Assembly (NCBI RefSeq): GCF_029024625.1
Contig: NZ_CP118953.1
Coordinates: 2,216,009 to 2,280,008, forward strand
Reading direction: 5' to 3'
DNA from: Staphylococcus chromogenes
GTDB lineage: Bacteria > Bacillota > Bacilli > Staphylococcales > Staphylococcaceae
Length of the DNA stretch: 64,000 bases
Shown: positions 36,832 through 47,531 of the stretch, in pieces
Layout: every line of letters starts with the position of its first letter
Position numbering within the stretch: the first letter of the stretch is position 1
Translations under genes and position numbers: made by a program
Notes under the pieces: model-generated
What the model was told of the DNA's origin: nothing
The model's input: the letters and a program-made list of their open reading frames with translations, nothing else
Databases searched by the model: none

Positions 36832-36861
36832 TTGACATTTATTTTTCCACCATGCTAAAGT
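36832..36861 (+). promoter_or_regulatory. Promoter of metICFE
   Basis: TTGACA, 18 bp, TAAAGT with a TG one base before the -10. The leader starts near 36870. Confidence 0.7.
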
Positions 36862-36899
36862 GTGACTATCAACTCACAACAACATATTTTGACACACGA

Positions 36900-37229
36900 T
36901 AAAAAGGAAAGTAGAACTTACACTGCTTTTACAGAGAGTCTTTGTAAGCTGAGAGAAGATATTGAAAGAAAGTTTGAAAATGGCCTTGGAGTGTTGGTGC
37001 CGATATGAGGTATCACCGGGTTCGCCCGTTATAGCGATACAGTATTAACATGTTGATAATGGCGTACTGGAATTTTCCTATCTTTTTTCTGTACCCATTA
37101 ATTCAATCATGGCGTACTGGAAGAGGCTACTTTAGTGATAAAGTAGCAAATTAAGGTGGTACCACGAACGAAGCTTTCGTCCTTTATTTCCGAATTTTAT
37201 TTCGGGTGTAAAGGATGAAAGCTTTTTTG
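36900..37229 (+). ncRNA. T-box leader (methionine), with terminator/antiterminator
   Basis: The T-box core AAGGTGGTACCACG is at 37153-37166. The terminator, with arms AAGCTTTCGTCCTTTA and TAAAGGATGAAAGCTT, runs to 37226 and is followed by a T-run. Upstream lies the AGAGAG-type stem I region; an ATG at 37005-37007 is a candidate methionine specifier, not proven. Uncharged methionyl-tRNA should favour antitermination and expression of the met genes. A 14-bp direct repeat is present inside (37059-37072 and 37109-37122). Confidence 0.92.
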
Positions 37230-37301
37230 TATTTTATCGACAAAATGGCTTAACACATCCATGACATTCCCTACCAATCTGAAAATAGGAGGTAAAAACC
37301 C

Positions 37302-38405
37302 ATGAAAGATACAGAACTTGCACAAATTGCACTGACAGAAGATACGACAGGCGCAGTCGCAAACCCGATTTATTTATCCACGGCTTATCAGCATCAAGGG
37401 CTAGGGCAATCGACTGGATTTGATTATTCTCGAACGAAAAACCCGACACGAGATGCTTTTGAAACAGCCTTCGCAAAATTAGAAGGGGGCAACGCTGCTT
37501 TTGCCACAGCAAGTGGAATGGCGAGTATTCAACTCGTATGTAGCTTGTTTAAACCTGGTGATGAAGTGCTCGTTTCGTATGATCTCTACGGTGGCACTTT
37601 TCGACTTTTCCAATATTACGAAGAACAATACGGGGTTCATTTCAAATATGTGCATTTCGAACATTTCAAAGAAGTCAGTGACGCGTTAACTTCAAAGACA
37701 AAAGCACTATTTATCGAACCTATTTCAAATCCACTTATGATTGAAATTGATTTGGAACCTTATTACGTCCTTGCAAAACAACGTGGATTACTGACCATTA
37801 TCGATAATACTTTTTTAACACCTTATCTCTCAACCCCACTTAAAGAAGGGGCGGATATCGTGTTACATTCCGCGACTAAATATATTGGCGGTCATAACGA
37901 TGTGTTAGCAGGCGTTGTCACAGTGAAAGACCCAGATTTAGTCAATCAGCTTTCACTTCTTCACAATATGATTGGCGCCACGCTCTCACCGTTTGATAGT
38001 TATTTGCTACAACGTGGTTTGAAAACATTACATTTACGCGTCGCACGGTCACAGGAAAATGCCCAACGTCTTGCCAAGCGATGTCAAAATTTAGAAGGCA
38101 TTCAAGAAGTGTTATACAGCGGACGCACCGGTATGTTAAGTCTTCGTTTAGATAAAGATTACAGCGTCGCACGGCTACTTGAAAATATAGAGGTTTCACG
38201 TTTCGCTGAAAGTTTAGGGGGGACAGAAACATTTATTACATTCCCTTATACACAAACACACGTCGATATGCCTGATGCGGAAAAAGATGCACGAGGCATC
38301 GACCAATATTTAATTCGCTTGTCTGTCGGAATCGAAGCCTACGAAGATATTGAAGCTGACCTCATCCGAGCACTGCAACATTCAAAAGAAGGAGTGAGTC
38401 TATGA
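37302..38405 (+). CDS. metI: Cystathionine gamma-synthase / O-acetylhomoserine-type transsulfuration enzyme
   Basis: PLP enzyme of the Cys/Met metabolism family, 367 residues, joining cysteine (or sulfide) to an activated homoserine. It has the YSRTKNPTRDAFE phosphate-binding region, DNTFLTPYL before the active site, and the PLP lysine in HSATKYIGGHNDVLAG near residue 196. The ATG has an AGGAGG site. It is first in metICFE, behind the T-box, and its stop overlaps the metC start by 4 bp. Confidence 0.94.
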   Translation: MKDTELAQIALTEDTTGAVANPIYLSTAYQHQGLGQSTGFDYSRTKNPTRDAFETAFAKLEGGNAAFATASGMASIQLVCSLFKPGDEVLVSYDLYGGTFRLFQYYEEQYGVHFKYVHFEHFKEVSDALTSKTKALFIEPISNPLMIEIDLEPYYVLAKQRGLLTIIDNTFLTPYLSTPLKEGADIVLHSATKYIGGHNDVLAGVVTVKDPDLVNQLSLLHNMIGATLSPFDSYLLQRGLKTLHLRVARSQENAQRLAKRCQNLEGIQEVLYSGRTGMLSLRLDKDYSVARLLENIEVSRFAESLGGTETFITFPYTQTHVDMPDAEKDARGIDQYLIRLSVGIEAYEDIEADLIRALQHSKEGVSL

Positions 38406-39577
38406 GCCAACCCAAAGCAACCCAACTCATTCATGATCGCAATCGAGGAAAAACGTATTTAAGTGCAAACCTGCCACTTTATTATTCGTCCACTTATCAT
38501 CAACATACACTGGGCGGAGATGCAACTTATGATTATGCAAGGAGCGGCAACCCTAATCGCGAATTATTAGAAACCAAACTCGCAGAACTTGAAAATGGCA
38601 CACACGGTTTCGCATTTAATTCAGGTATTAGTGCGATTACAAGTGTATTTCTGACATTAAAAGCAGGAGATCACGTTATCCTCCCCGACGACGTCTACGG
38701 AGGGACATTTCGACTTACAGAAGAAATATTAACGAAATTCGGGATTCATTTCACCACAGTGAACGCTGAAAATCCAGAAAATTATGAAAACTCTATCCAA
38801 CCTAATACAAAATTGCTTTATGTAGAAACACCTTCAAACCCTTTATTTAAAGTGACCAATATACGTGCGGTGGCTGATATTGCCCAACGCTACAACTTGC
38901 TTTTAGCCGTGGATAACACCTTTATGACACCCATTGCACAAAACCCTTTAGATTTAGGTGCGGATATCGTTATTCATAGTGCCACTAAGTTTTTAGGCGG
39001 GCATAGTGATTTAATCGCAGGCGCTGTGATTACCAATAATGAAACTTTCGCAAAAGCAATTTATTTAATTCAGAACGGCGCAGGTACAGGACTTTCCGTT
39101 TATGACAGTTGGACGCTCACCCAACATTTAAAAACATTAGACGTACGCTTTTCGCAATCCTCAAAAAGTGCCCAACGCATCGTGCGTTTTTTAGAACAGC
39201 ATCCAGCGATTGCACAAGTGTATTACCCGGGACATAGCACCGTCCACTTGAACCAAGCCCATCATGGTGGCGCTGTTCTAGGGTTTAGACTCAAAAATGA
39301 AGCCTTAGCACAAACTTTTGTAGATGCGCTTGAAATCCCTCTCGTGTCCGTCAGTTTAGGGGGTGTTGAAACGATATTGTCCCATCCACATTCAATGTCA
39401 CACGCCGCTATCCCTCAACCTATTCGGGAAGCACGGGGCATTACATTCGGTCTCTTTAGACTCAGTGTCGGCTTAGAAGACCCCGACACATTAATTACAG
39501 ATTTAGATCACGCTTTAAAGGAGGTATACGATGAGTCGCTTAATGAATACCCTGAAAAACAATATTCTAGTGGCTGA
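38402..39577 (+). CDS. metC: Cystathionine beta-lyase
   Basis: PLP enzyme cleaving cystathionine to homocysteine, pyruvate and ammonia. At 391 residues it is a paralogue of the preceding gene, with YARSGNPNRELLE, DNTFMTPIAQ and the active-site lysine in HSATKFLGGHSDLIAG. The GGAGTGAG ribosome site lies in metI. Its 3' end overlaps the next gene by 47 bp; the ribosome site AAAGGAGG for that gene lies within metC, so translation is coupled. Confidence 0.94.
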   Translation: MSQPKATQLIHDRNRGKTYLSANLPLYYSSTYHQHTLGGDATYDYARSGNPNRELLETKLAELENGTHGFAFNSGISAITSVFLTLKAGDHVILPDDVYGGTFRLTEEILTKFGIHFTTVNAENPENYENSIQPNTKLLYVETPSNPLFKVTNIRAVADIAQRYNLLLAVDNTFMTPIAQNPLDLGADIVIHSATKFLGGHSDLIAGAVITNNETFAKAIYLIQNGAGTGLSVYDSWTLTQHLKTLDVRFSQSSKSAQRIVRFLEQHPAIAQVYYPGHSTVHLNQAHHGGAVLGFRLKNEALAQTFVDALEIPLVSVSLGGVETILSHPHSMSHAAIPQPIREARGITFGLFRLSVGLEDPDTLITDLDHALKEVYDESLNEYPEKQYSSG

Positions 39578-41372
39578 TGGCGCAATGGGCACCATTCTTT
39601 ACTCAGAAGGCCTCGATACTTGTCCAGAAGCCTATAACTTATCGCATCCAGAAAAAGTCGAACGTATTCATCGTTCCTATATTCAAGCAGGCGCAGACAT
39701 TATACAGACCAATACGTATGGGGCCAATTTTGAGAAACTCAAAGTATTTGGTTTAGAACATAAAGTGAAAGCCATTCACGAAGCAGCGATCGACATCGCA
39801 AAACGTGCGGCCGAGGAGGATACATTTATTCTTGGGACGGTCGGAGGATTTCGAGGCGTTAAACAAGGGGATTTATCGATTTCAGCCATTCAATATCATA
39901 CAGAAATCCAAGTCGACACTTTAGTTGATGGTGGCGTTGACGGTTTATTATTTGAAACCTATTACGATTTAGAGGAACTGTTAACTGTTATTAAAAGTAC
40001 GAGACGCAAATACGATATTCCCATTATCGCTCAACTCACCGCTTCAAATACAAACTATCTATTAGACGGAACGGTCATCAATGATGCGTTAGAACAAGTC
40101 ATTCAAGCAGGGGCCAATATTGTCGGCTTAAATTGCCATCACGGGCCGCATCATATGAAAAATACCTTTACGCACATAGCGTTACCTGAGCATGCGTATC
40201 TCTCCTGTTATCCCAATGCGAGTTTACTCGACATTGAAAATGATACGTTCAAATACAGCAATAACGCCACCTATTTTGGCGAAGTTGCAGAACAACTCAT
40301 TCATGAAGGCGTTCGGCTGATTGGAGGATGTTGTGGAACCACACCCGAACATATACAGCACATTAAGCGTTCCGTTCGAGGACTTAAACCCGTCCACAAC
40401 AAAAAAGTTATTCCTATCCATAAAAAACGTGAAAGCATAACGTCCCCTTCAGCCAAACTGAACTTAAAGCAGAAAGTTCAACAACAACCGACGATTATCG
40501 TCGAACTAGATACACCTAAACATTTGGATACACAACGCTTTTTCAAAAATATCGAAGCCTTAGACAAAGCGGGTATTGATGCCGTCACACTCGCCGATAA
40601 CTCACTCGCAACAGTACGTGTTTCCAATATTGCAGCTGCGAGTCTCATCAAACAAAACTATAACATTGAACCACTCGTCCATATTACGTGTCGAGACCGC
40701 AACTTAATTGGCTTACAATCGCACTTACTCGGGTTATCGTTACTCGGTATTAACGAAATCTTAGCCATTACAGGAGATCCTTCCAAAGTAGGCCATCTCC
40801 CAGGAGCCACCAACGTCTATGATGTTAACTCTAAAGGGCTCACTGAACTCGCACTCCGTTTCAATGAAGGGATTAATACAGATGGTGATGCGCTGAAGTC
40901 TAGAACTCATTTCAACATCGCTGGCGGTTTTGATCCTCATGTAAGAAATATCGATGCAGCCGTTCGAAAACTCGAAACTAAAATCGAAAGTGGCATGCAT
41001 TATTTCATCACACAACCTGTCTTTACGAAAGAAAAAATTATTGAAATTTATGAAGCAACTCAACATCTTAACGTCCCAATCTTTATTGGCGTCATGCCAA
41101 TCACAAGTTACAACAATGCCTTATTTCTACATAATGAAGTCCCTGGCATTAAGATGACAGATGACGTTTTAGAACGCTTCAAAGACGTTGCAGGTGATAA
41201 AGCAGCCACCTACGATTTATCTATTTCTATTTGTAAATCACTAATTGATACCGTTCATAAATATTTTAATGGGCTATACCTTATTACCCCGTTTGAACGT
41301 GTCGATTATTCTTTAGACCTTGCAGCTTATTCAAAATCAATTACATCAACCAATCAGGAGGTTATATTATGA
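39531..41372 (+). CDS. metF: Bifunctional homocysteine S-methyltransferase / methylenetetrahydrofolate reductase
   Basis: A 613-residue two-domain protein. Residues 1-290 form a homocysteine-binding methyltransferase barrel with the zinc cysteines GLNCHH and [10 protein letters not shown]. Residues about 310-600 form a flavin-dependent methylene-THF reductase barrel ([20 protein letters not shown] and [10 protein letters not shown]). This fusion is the usual staphylococcal MetF form. It makes methyl-THF for MetE and can also methylate homocysteine. It overlaps metE by 4 bp. Confidence 0.93.
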   Translation: MSRLMNTLKNNILVADGAMGTILYSEGLDTCPEAYNLSHPEKVERIHRSYIQAGADIIQTNTYGANFEKLKVFGLEHKVKAIHEAAIDIAKRAAEEDTFILGTVGGFRGVKQGDLSISAIQYHTEIQVDTLVDGGVDGLLFETYYDLEELLTVIKSTRRKYDIPIIAQLTASNTNYLLDGTVINDALEQVIQAGANIVGLNCHHGPHHMKNTFTHIALPEHAYLSCYPNASLLDIENDTFKYSNNATYFGEVAEQLIHEGVRLIGGCCGTTPEHIQHIKRSVRGLKPVHNKKVIPIHKKRESITSPSAKLNLKQKVQQQPTIIVELDTPKHLDTQRFFKNIEALDKAGIDAVTLADNSLATVRVSNIAAASLIKQNYNIEPLVHITCRDRNLIGLQSHLLGLSLLGINEILAITGDPSKVGHLPGATNVYDVNSKGLTELALRFNEGINTDGDALKSRTHFNIAGGFDPHVRNIDAAVRKLETKIESGMHYFITQPVFTKEKIIEIYEATQHLNVPIFIGVMPITSYNNALFLHNEVPGIKMTDDVLERFKDVAGDKAATYDLSISICKSLIDTVHKYFNGLYLITPFERVDYSLDLAAYSKSITSTNQEVIL

Positions 41373-43612
41373 CAATTAAAACAACAAACTTAGGATTCCC
41401 AAGACTTGGCCGAAAACGTGAATGGAAAAAAGCAATCGAAAACTATTGGAACAACAAAATTTCAAAAGACGAATTAGATGAAACATTACAAAACTTACAT
41501 CGTGAAAATTTATTACTTCAAAAAAACCATCGCTTAGACAGCGTGCCAGTCGGAGATTTCTCACTGTACGATCACATTTTAGATACATCTTTGTTATTTA
41601 ATATTATCCCTGAACGCTTTCAAGGGCGTGAGGTTGATGACGATTTGTTATTTGATATTGCACGTGGCAACAAAGAACACGTCGCGAGTGCCTTAATTAA
41701 ATGGTTCAATACCAACTATCACTATATCGTACCTGAATGGGACAACGTGACACCAAAACTCGGACGCAATCTTCTTTTAGAGCGCTTCAACTACGCAAAA
41801 TCTTTAAATATTCAAGCCCACCCGGTTATTGTAGGTCCAATTACATTTGTGAAGTTATCTAAGGGAGGCCACCAATCTTTTGAAGAAAAAGTGCGTACAC
41901 TCTTGCCATTATATATTGAAGCCTTTGAATCATTAATCCAAGCAGGCGCAGAATTGATTCAAGTGGACGAGCCTATTCTTGTCACAGATGAAGGTGAAGA
42001 CTTAGAAGCCATTACAAAAGAAGCCTACGAGGCATTTGTAGGTGCAGAAGTAGCCGATAAACTCATTATTCAAACGTATTTTGAACGTGCAAATGTGAAG
42101 TTTTTAAGCAGTCTTCCAGTTAAAGGATTAGGTTTAGACTTTGTTCATGACCATGGCCACAACTTAGAACAAATTAAAAACGGAGACTTTGATCAAAATA
42201 AAACATTATTTGCAGGTATTATCGACGGGCGTAATGTTTGGGCCGCAGATGTGAAAGCGAAAAAAGCGCTCATTGATACGTTGAGCACTTATACAAATGA
42301 GCTTTATATTAACCCATCATCCTCTTTACTTCACGTCCCTGTATCGTTAGATGACGAAACATTAGATGAAACCGTTCGCGACGGACTCAGTTTTGCGACT
42401 GAAAAATTAGAAGAATTAGACGCTTTAAAACGTGCAGTCAATGAAGGCGATACCGAAAAGTTAGAGGCATTACAAACGCAATATGAACGTTTCCAAAACC
42501 AAGATTTTAAAAATTTAACGTATGATTTTGACAGTGTGCGTTCTGAACGTGCTTCTCGTTTCTCAGAACGTAAAGAACTTCAACAAGAACGACTCAACTT
42601 ACCAGATTTACCAACAACGACGATTGGTTCATTTCCACAATCTCCAGAAGTTCGTAAAACACGTGCAGATTGGAAAAACAGACGTATTTCTGATGAAGCT
42701 TATGAAACCTTCTTAAAAAACGAAATTAAACGTTGGATTAAAATTCAAGAAGATATCGGCTTAGATGTCCTCGTACACGGCGAATTCGAACGTAACGACA
42801 TGGTCGAATTCTTCGGCGAGAAATTACAAGGTTTCTTAGTAACGAAGTTTGGTTGGGTTCAATCATACGGATCACGTGCCGTTAAACCACCGATTATTTA
42901 TGGAGATGTTAAATGGACAGAACCTCTCACAGTAAAAGAAACGGTTTATGCGCAAAGTTTAACAGACAAACCTGTGAAAGGCATGCTGACAGGTCCTGTT
43001 ACGATTCTCAATTGGTCTTTTGAACGTGTCGACCTACCACGCGCAGAAGTCCAAGACCAAATTGCCTTAGCGATTAACGAAGAAGTATTAGCACTTGAAA
43101 AAGCAGGTATCAAAGTGATTCAAGTCGACGAACCTGCACTGCGCGAAGGCTTACCGCTTCGTCAAGCTTATCACGACGATTACTTACGAAAAGCCGTGCA
43201 CAGTTTCAAATTAGCGACGTCTTCTGTGGCAGACCATACGCAAATTCATACGCATATGTGCTATTCTCAATTCGGCCAAATCATTCATGCCATCCACGAA
43301 CTAGATGCAGATGTTATTTCTATTGAAACTTCTCGTAGCCATGGCGATTTAATTAAAGACTTTGAAGATATTGATTATGACTTAGGCATTGGATTAGGCG
43401 TGTATGATATTCATAGTCCACGCATTCCAACAGAAGAAGAAATCACGACAGCCATTAATAGAGGGCTCCAACAAATTGATCGCTCTCTTTTCTGGGTCAA
43501 CCCAGATTGTGGACTCAAAACGCGTAAAGAAGACGAAGTAAAAGCAGCCTTAACTGTCCTTGTCGATAGTGCTAAAAAACTCCGTCAAAACGCATCAACT
43601 TCTATTGCTTAA
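41369..43612 (+). CDS. metE: Cobalamin-independent methionine synthase
   Basis: Transfers the methyl group of methyl-THF (polyglutamate) to homocysteine to make methionine. The 747 residues form two barrels. The N-terminal half starts [16 protein letters not shown]. The C-terminal catalytic half has [27 protein letters not shown], the zinc ligands in HTHMCYS, and the last zinc cysteine in NPDCGLKTR. An AGGAGG site precedes the ATG. It is the last gene of the operon here; mdh, which follows in S. aureus, is absent. Confidence 0.97.
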   Translation: MTIKTTNLGFPRLGRKREWKKAIENYWNNKISKDELDETLQNLHRENLLLQKNHRLDSVPVGDFSLYDHILDTSLLFNIIPERFQGREVDDDLLFDIARGNKEHVASALIKWFNTNYHYIVPEWDNVTPKLGRNLLLERFNYAKSLNIQAHPVIVGPITFVKLSKGGHQSFEEKVRTLLPLYIEAFESLIQAGAELIQVDEPILVTDEGEDLEAITKEAYEAFVGAEVADKLIIQTYFERANVKFLSSLPVKGLGLDFVHDHGHNLEQIKNGDFDQNKTLFAGIIDGRNVWAADVKAKKALIDTLSTYTNELYINPSSSLLHVPVSLDDETLDETVRDGLSFATEKLEELDALKRAVNEGDTEKLEALQTQYERFQNQDFKNLTYDFDSVRSERASRFSERKELQQERLNLPDLPTTTIGSFPQSPEVRKTRADWKNRRISDEAYETFLKNEIKRWIKIQEDIGLDVLVHGEFERNDMVEFFGEKLQGFLVTKFGWVQSYGSRAVKPPIIYGDVKWTEPLTVKETVYAQSLTDKPVKGMLTGPVTILNWSFERVDLPRAEVQDQIALAINEEVLALEKAGIKVIQVDEPALREGLPLRQAYHDDYLRKAVHSFKLATSSVADHTQIHTHMCYSQFGQIIHAIHELDADVISIETSRSHGDLIKDFEDIDYDLGIGLGVYDIHSPRIPTEEEITTAINRGLQQIDRSLFWVNPDCGLKTRKEDEVKAALTVLVDSAKKLRQNASTSIA

Positions 43613-43686
43613 TCCCAGGCAGGTCGATGACCATGACTTAGGAACAACTGCATGAGAGACGATAATTGAAAATAACTTTTTACCCC

Positions 43687-43718
43687 AAAAATGGTGACTC
43701 ACGCAAGTCACCATTTTT
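43687..43718 (+). terminator. Terminator of the methionine operon
   Basis: AAAAATGGTGACT and AGTCACCATTTTT arms with a 6-nt loop. Confidence 0.88.
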
Positions 43719-43760
43719 GTGCTATTCTATATAATAATAAATTTTTTAGGTGGGAACATT

Positions 43761-43994
43761 ATGTTAAAAGCATCATGGATAATATGGAGTATCGTCACTG
43801 CTTTTTGGATGATTTTATTGATTAGTGGGGCCGGGTTCCTATGGCTACGTGACGTTGATGGCACAGGTGCCGTTCAAACACCTGAGATAAAATTGCTATC
43901 TATCGGAGTCTGGATTGCATTTTTAATGATTCCATTCGTTTTACAAATCCTATGGCTCCTTATCAATATTGTAGCCACGCAAAAACAAAAATGA
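43761..43994 (+). CDS. DUF3923 family small membrane protein
   Basis: A 77-residue protein with two hydrophobic helices flanking LWLRDVDGTGAVQTPEIKL, the conserved loop of DUF3923. The ATG at 43761 follows AGGTGGGA. No function is known for the family. It may be co-transcribed with the LysE-type gene 44 bp downstream. Confidence 0.72.
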   Translation: MLKASWIIWSIVTAFWMILLISGAGFLWLRDVDGTGAVQTPEIKLLSIGVWIAFLMIPFVLQILWLLINIVATQKQK

Positions 43995-44038
43995 GTGCTC
44001 ATTCGTCATTGTGCCTCAAACTGAAAGGATGACGAGAC

Positions 44039-44656
44039 ATGATTCAACCTATAATGCATGGCCTTTTACTCGCTTTAGGCTTAATATTACCGTTAGGGGC
44101 ACAAAATGTGTTCGTTTTTAACCAAGGTGCCAATCATCCTCGATGGTCACGTGCACTCCCCGTCATCATTACCGCGGGCTTATGCGATACATTACTCATC
44201 TTGTTAGCCGTCCTCGGCGTTTCTTTGATTTTAATGTCATTTCCAACGTTACAGCTTGTGATTTATATGATTGGACTCATCTTTTTACTTTATATGGCAG
44301 GGGCACTTTGGCACGAAAAGCCTGCATCAATGAATCACCATTCTCAAATGTCTGCAAAAAAGCAAATAGGCTTTGCGATGTCCGTTTCACTATTAAACCC
44401 TCATGCCATCATGGATACTATCGGAGTCATTGGCACAAGCGCTGCCCTTTATAACGGCACTGAAAAGTGGCTCTTTACACTCGCAACCATCAGTGTGTCG
44501 TGGATTTGGTTTATATGCCTCTCTTTGTTGGGCCGTTTCATTGGTCACATTGATTCATCGGGAAAATTCATCTTATTTTTAAACAAATTTTCTAGTATAA
44601 TCATTCTCATTGTGGCACTGCTTATTATTAAAAATATGCTTCAGTTAATAATGTAA
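44039..44656 (+). CDS. LysE/ArgO-family amino acid exporter
   Basis: A 205-residue membrane protein with six helices. The opening LALGLILPLGAQNVFVFNQG and the AMSVSLLNPHAIMDTIGVIG region are the two LysE-family signatures. It likely exports a basic amino acid such as arginine or lysine; the exact substrate cannot be read. GAAAGGATG precedes the ATG. It is convergent with ureD across a shared terminator. Confidence 0.88.
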   Translation: MIQPIMHGLLLALGLILPLGAQNVFVFNQGANHPRWSRALPVIITAGLCDTLLILLAVLGVSLILMSFPTLQLVIYMIGLIFLLYMAGALWHEKPASMNHHSQMSAKKQIGFAMSVSLLNPHAIMDTIGVIGTSAALYNGTEKWLFTLATISVSWIWFICLSLLGRFIGHIDSSGKFILFLNKFSSIIILIVALLIIKNMLQLIM

Positions 44657-44715
44657 TCGAAGCTTTAATTAAAGAAATCTTTAGTGCGTAATGGTTTTAT
44701 CGCACTATTACAATA

Positions 44716-44760
44716 AAGGAGTAGGACAGAAATCATTACGATTTCTGTGTCCTACTCCTT
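44716..44760. terminator. GGACAGAAAT-type bidirectional hairpin
   Basis: AAGGAGTAGGACAGAAAT and ATTTCTGTGTCCTACTCCTT arms between the LysE gene and ureD, whose stop codon lies at the edge. This is a member of the tgGGACAGaaat hairpins frequent in staphylococcal intergenic DNA. Confidence 0.8.
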
Positions 44761-45592
44761 AGTATTTTCGTAAAAATTGGGCGTCTTCTTCATGATACGT
44801 CGACATTACAAATTGATGAACTTCATGAATCACACGATTGATGACATCGGTAGAATTTGCGAGAATACGTATCGTTAAGCCATGGGTCGGCAACAACGTG
44901 ACGCCGACACGACATGTCTCACTGATATGGTTTTCAACCACTTCGTTGATGGCTTCTACACACTTTTGATTGACATGTGGGCTAATATAAAAACATGCGC
45001 CCAAATGAGTAAACCCTTCCATATAGCCAATATCAGCAATTTTATTTTTTTGTGTATCTAAACGCAAATTGTCATATACAACGATTTGGTCATCGACATA
45101 AATTTCATTTAGTAAATGTAAATGATCGTATTTAAACATATGACCTTCTTTGTCGTAGCCGGGTGTTAAAATGTCCGAATAAAACATTGTGGCTGTTTTT
45201 GACAATTTGAAATGATTATGTTGGAAAAATTTGGCATGGGTATACCCGATAATAGGGTCGCCAATATATTCCATAAAACTTTCATCGTCTAGTGTAAATG
45301 TTTGATATTGTTCTACGTGGTCTTCCATCGTTTTGAAGACGATGGTCGCCCCCTGATTCGTTAAGACGGCATGCGCTTTTGGTTCATAATGCACATTCAT
45401 GCGATACCGGTCACCATCGACGAAGCCACCCCCCAAGTTAATTAAAAACATCGTTGGGTGTGGACTACCGTTTAAGTACGATGGACGTAGCACTTTCAGT
45501 CCGCCTTGAAAATACGTTCTTCCATTAATTGTTTTCGTCCCATCATGTTTAAATGTGAGATCGAGTTCCCCTGTCCAATCTGAAATGGCCAT
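44759..45592 (-). CDS. ureD: Urease accessory protein UreD
   Basis: Chaperone that binds apo-urease and, with UreF and UreG, opens a path for nickel. The 277 residues open with WTGELDLTFKHDGTKT; the MFLINLGGGFVDGDRYRM and NQGATIVFKT regions are typical. It ends the ureE-ureF-ureG-ureD order found in staphylococci and starts 1 bp after the ureG stop. No urease structural gene is in the window. Confidence 0.93.
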   Translation of the reverse strand: MAISDWTGELDLTFKHDGTKTINGRTYFQGGLKVLRPSYLNGSPHPTMFLINLGGGFVDGDRYRMNVHYEPKAHAVLTNQGATIVFKTMEDHVEQYQTFTLDDESFMEYIGDPIIGYTHAKFFQHNHFKLSKTATMFYSDILTPGYDKEGHMFKYDHLHLLNEIYVDDQIVVYDNLRLDTQKNKIADIGYMEGFTHLGACFYISPHVNQKCVEAINEVVENHISETCRVGVTLLPTHGLTIRILANSTDVINRVIHEVHQFVMSTYHEEDAQFLRKY

Positions 45593-45593
45593 A

Positions 45594-46205
45594 CTAATCT
45601 AATCCTTCAAGAAAGACGTCTTTACGAATCCAATCGATGACATCGTCTAGTCCTTCGTCTGTTTTTAAGTTTGTAAATGCAAATGGACGATCATTTCTGA
45701 ATTTTTTCGTATCTTCTGCCATTTGATCAAGTGATGCGCCGACATGTGGGGCAAGGTCAGTTTTATTAATGATAAAGTAATCCGACTTAATCATCCCTTG
45801 GCCACCTTTACGTGGAATTTTTTCACCTTGTGCTACGTCGATGATATAAATTGAAAAATCAACGAGTTCTGGACTAAATGTTGCGGCTAAGTTATCTCCA
45901 CCTGATTCAATGAATAAAAGCTCAATATCGTTGTGACGTTCCATTAACTCATCAATCGCCGCAAAGTTCATCGATGCGTCTTCACGGATGGCAGTGTGCG
46001 GGCACCCTCCAGTTTCTACGCCGATAATACGATCTTCAGGTAAGACACCTGTCTCTACTAAAATCTTTTCGTCTTCTTTTGTGTAGATGTCATTCGTAAT
46101 AACACCGATACTTTTATCTTTTGATAAACGTTTCACCACTTTTTCAATAAGTTGGGTTTTTCCTGCCCCTACAGGTCCCCCGATACCAATTTTAACTGGT
46201 TTCAT
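45594..46205 (-). CDS. ureG: Urease accessory GTPase UreG
   Basis: SIMIBI-class GTPase of 203 residues that delivers nickel. It has the P-loop [15 protein letters not shown], switch residues [12 protein letters not shown], the nickel-binding CPH in [30 protein letters not shown], and the guanine-specificity motif NKTDLA. All key residues are intact. It lies 11 bp after ureF. Confidence 0.96.
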   Translation of the reverse strand: MKPVKIGIGGPVGAGKTQLIEKVVKRLSKDKSIGVITNDIYTKEDEKILVETGVLPEDRIIGVETGGCPHTAIREDASMNFAAIDELMERHNDIELLFIESGGDNLAATFSPELVDFSIYIIDVAQGEKIPRKGGQGMIKSDYFIINKTDLAPHVGASLDQMAEDTKKFRNDRPFAFTNLKTDEGLDDVIDWIRKDVFLEGLD

Positions 46206-46216
46206 ACTTCATCCTC

Positions 46217-46906
46217 CTACGATATAAATATTCTTACATTCACGTTTTCGTGTTCTAATTGATTTAACTCAATGCCTGGCGCAGTTAAACCAAAATTACG
46301 TTCATCTTCTGCCATAATTGCCTCACGTGTGTCTGTGATAAATGGCATCATCTCTGAAACAATTTTTTGGCCTTCTGTTTGCCCTAATGGGATAGCGCGT
46401 ACAGCATTTTGCGTCAAACTTGAGATGTTTTGATATAAAAAATAATCAATAATCTGTTCAAGTGATATACCCAAATGATGGCCTAATAGTGTAAATACGA
46501 CTGCCGGATGTGCATGCAGGCGGTACTCTGAAACTTCTTGATAGTACCAGTTTAACCATGCATCATCGTAAAGTGTGTGGGCCAAATGCGCCATACGTTT
46601 TCCCATTTGTTTTGTGCCTACACGCGTTTCTCTTGGTATATTTTGAACAAATAACATTTGATCAATGCGTTTCATTTCCGCTTCATCATTTTGTTCAAGA
46701 GCTTCATACGTCATACGCATCGCCAAACCGTCTGTATACGTCAATTGTTCAGTTAAAAAGACTTTCAACCACGTTTGAAATGAGGCCGCATCATGCACAT
46801 CCTCACGCTGAATATACGTCTCTAATCCAAAAGAATGACTAAATGCCCCTGTTGGAAATTGAGAATCACAAAATTGAAAGAGTTTTAATTGCGCTTGATT
46901 AATCAT
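46217..46906 (-). CDS. ureF: Urease accessory protein UreF
   Basis: All-helical activator of 229 residues linking UreD to Ure[23 protein letters not shown] and the [19 protein letters not shown] segments are diagnostic (the first is given in abbreviated form: [13 protein letters not shown]). It overlaps ureE by 8 bp, so translation is coupled. Confidence 0.94.
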   Translation of the reverse strand: MINQAQLKLFQFCDSQFPTGAFSHSFGLETYIQREDVHDAASFQTWLKVFLTEQLTYTDGLAMRMTYEALEQNDEAEMKRIDQMLFVQNIPRETRVGTKQMGKRMAHLAHTLYDDAWLNWYYQEVSEYRLHAHPAVVFTLLGHHLGISLEQIIDYFLYQNISSLTQNAVRAIPLGQTEGQKIVSEMMPFITDTREAIMAEDERNFGLTAPGIELNQLEHENVNVRIFIS

Positions 46907-47351
46907 GAGAATGTCCTATATGTTTAAAAGCTTGGTTCACTTTTCGAGCTTCGCGTTGATAAGGAATGCCTAAGTCTTTTAATAAATCCTCTACAAGGTA
47001 GTCATATTGGACAAGCATTTCTGAATCAGTGAACTGCGCTGGCAAATGACGGTTGCCTAATTGGTGTGCAATGTCACCCATTTCTTTTAAAGTGCGTGGT
47101 TGAATCGCAATAATATCTTCAGAATTGACATCGATAATAATCATATTTTTGTCATCACGATATAAAATATCGCCATATTGTAAATCTATAGATTGGTTTA
47201 AACGAATCCCAATTTCTGTGCCGTGATCTGTTTTCACACGTTGGATACGTTTAACAAGATCAGAATTTTCAAGATACACTTTTTCAATATGCACTTGTTT
47301 TTCTTCCGGTGTTAAGTTTGCGATATTGCCTTGAATCGATTCTACAATCAT
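46899..47351 (-). CDS. ureE: Urease accessory nickel metallochaperone UreE
   Basis: Dimeric nickel carrier of 150 residues. The peptide-binding N-terminal domain is followed by a metal-binding domain with NRHLPAQF, then a short histidine-bearing tail (KHIGHSHD) rather than a long His-rich one. An AAAAGGAGATG ribosome site precedes the ATG. It is the first gene of the ureEFGD unit; ureC, which normally lies directly upstream, is missing and a terminator plus cstA are found instead. A weak TAAAAT -10 lies about 30 bp upstream. Confidence 0.93.
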   Translation of the reverse strand: MIVESIQGNIANLTPEEKQVHIEKVYLENSDLVKRIQRVKTDHGTEIGIRLNQSIDLQYGDILYRDDKNMIIIDVNSEDIIAIQPRTLKEMGDIAHQLGNRHLPAQFTDSEMLVQYDYLVEDLLKDLGIPYQREARKVNQAFKHIGHSHD

Positions 47352-47464
47352 TGAATCATCTCCTTTTCTACTCGCTTTATTTTAACATCTGGCAAAAATT
47401 TTGAATAACAAAACACTTTTACATAATAATAAAACTATGCGTGCGCTAGTATGAAGGTATACTA

Positions 47465-47507
47465 AAAAAGAGGGTGTTACAAAACGTTTTAGTAACATCC
47501 TCTTTTA
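47465..47507. terminator. Terminator between cstA and ureE
   Basis: AAAAGAGGGTGTTAC and GTAACATCCTCTTTT arms. It ends the leftward cstA transcript, so ureE needs its own promoter. Confidence 0.82.
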
Positions 47508-47531
47508 ATAAAGTTTGATTCGCATATTAAA

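Noticed and set aside
46510..46842. Rightward frame opposite ureF
   Set aside because: Antisense to an intact ureF, with no start signal or conserved features.
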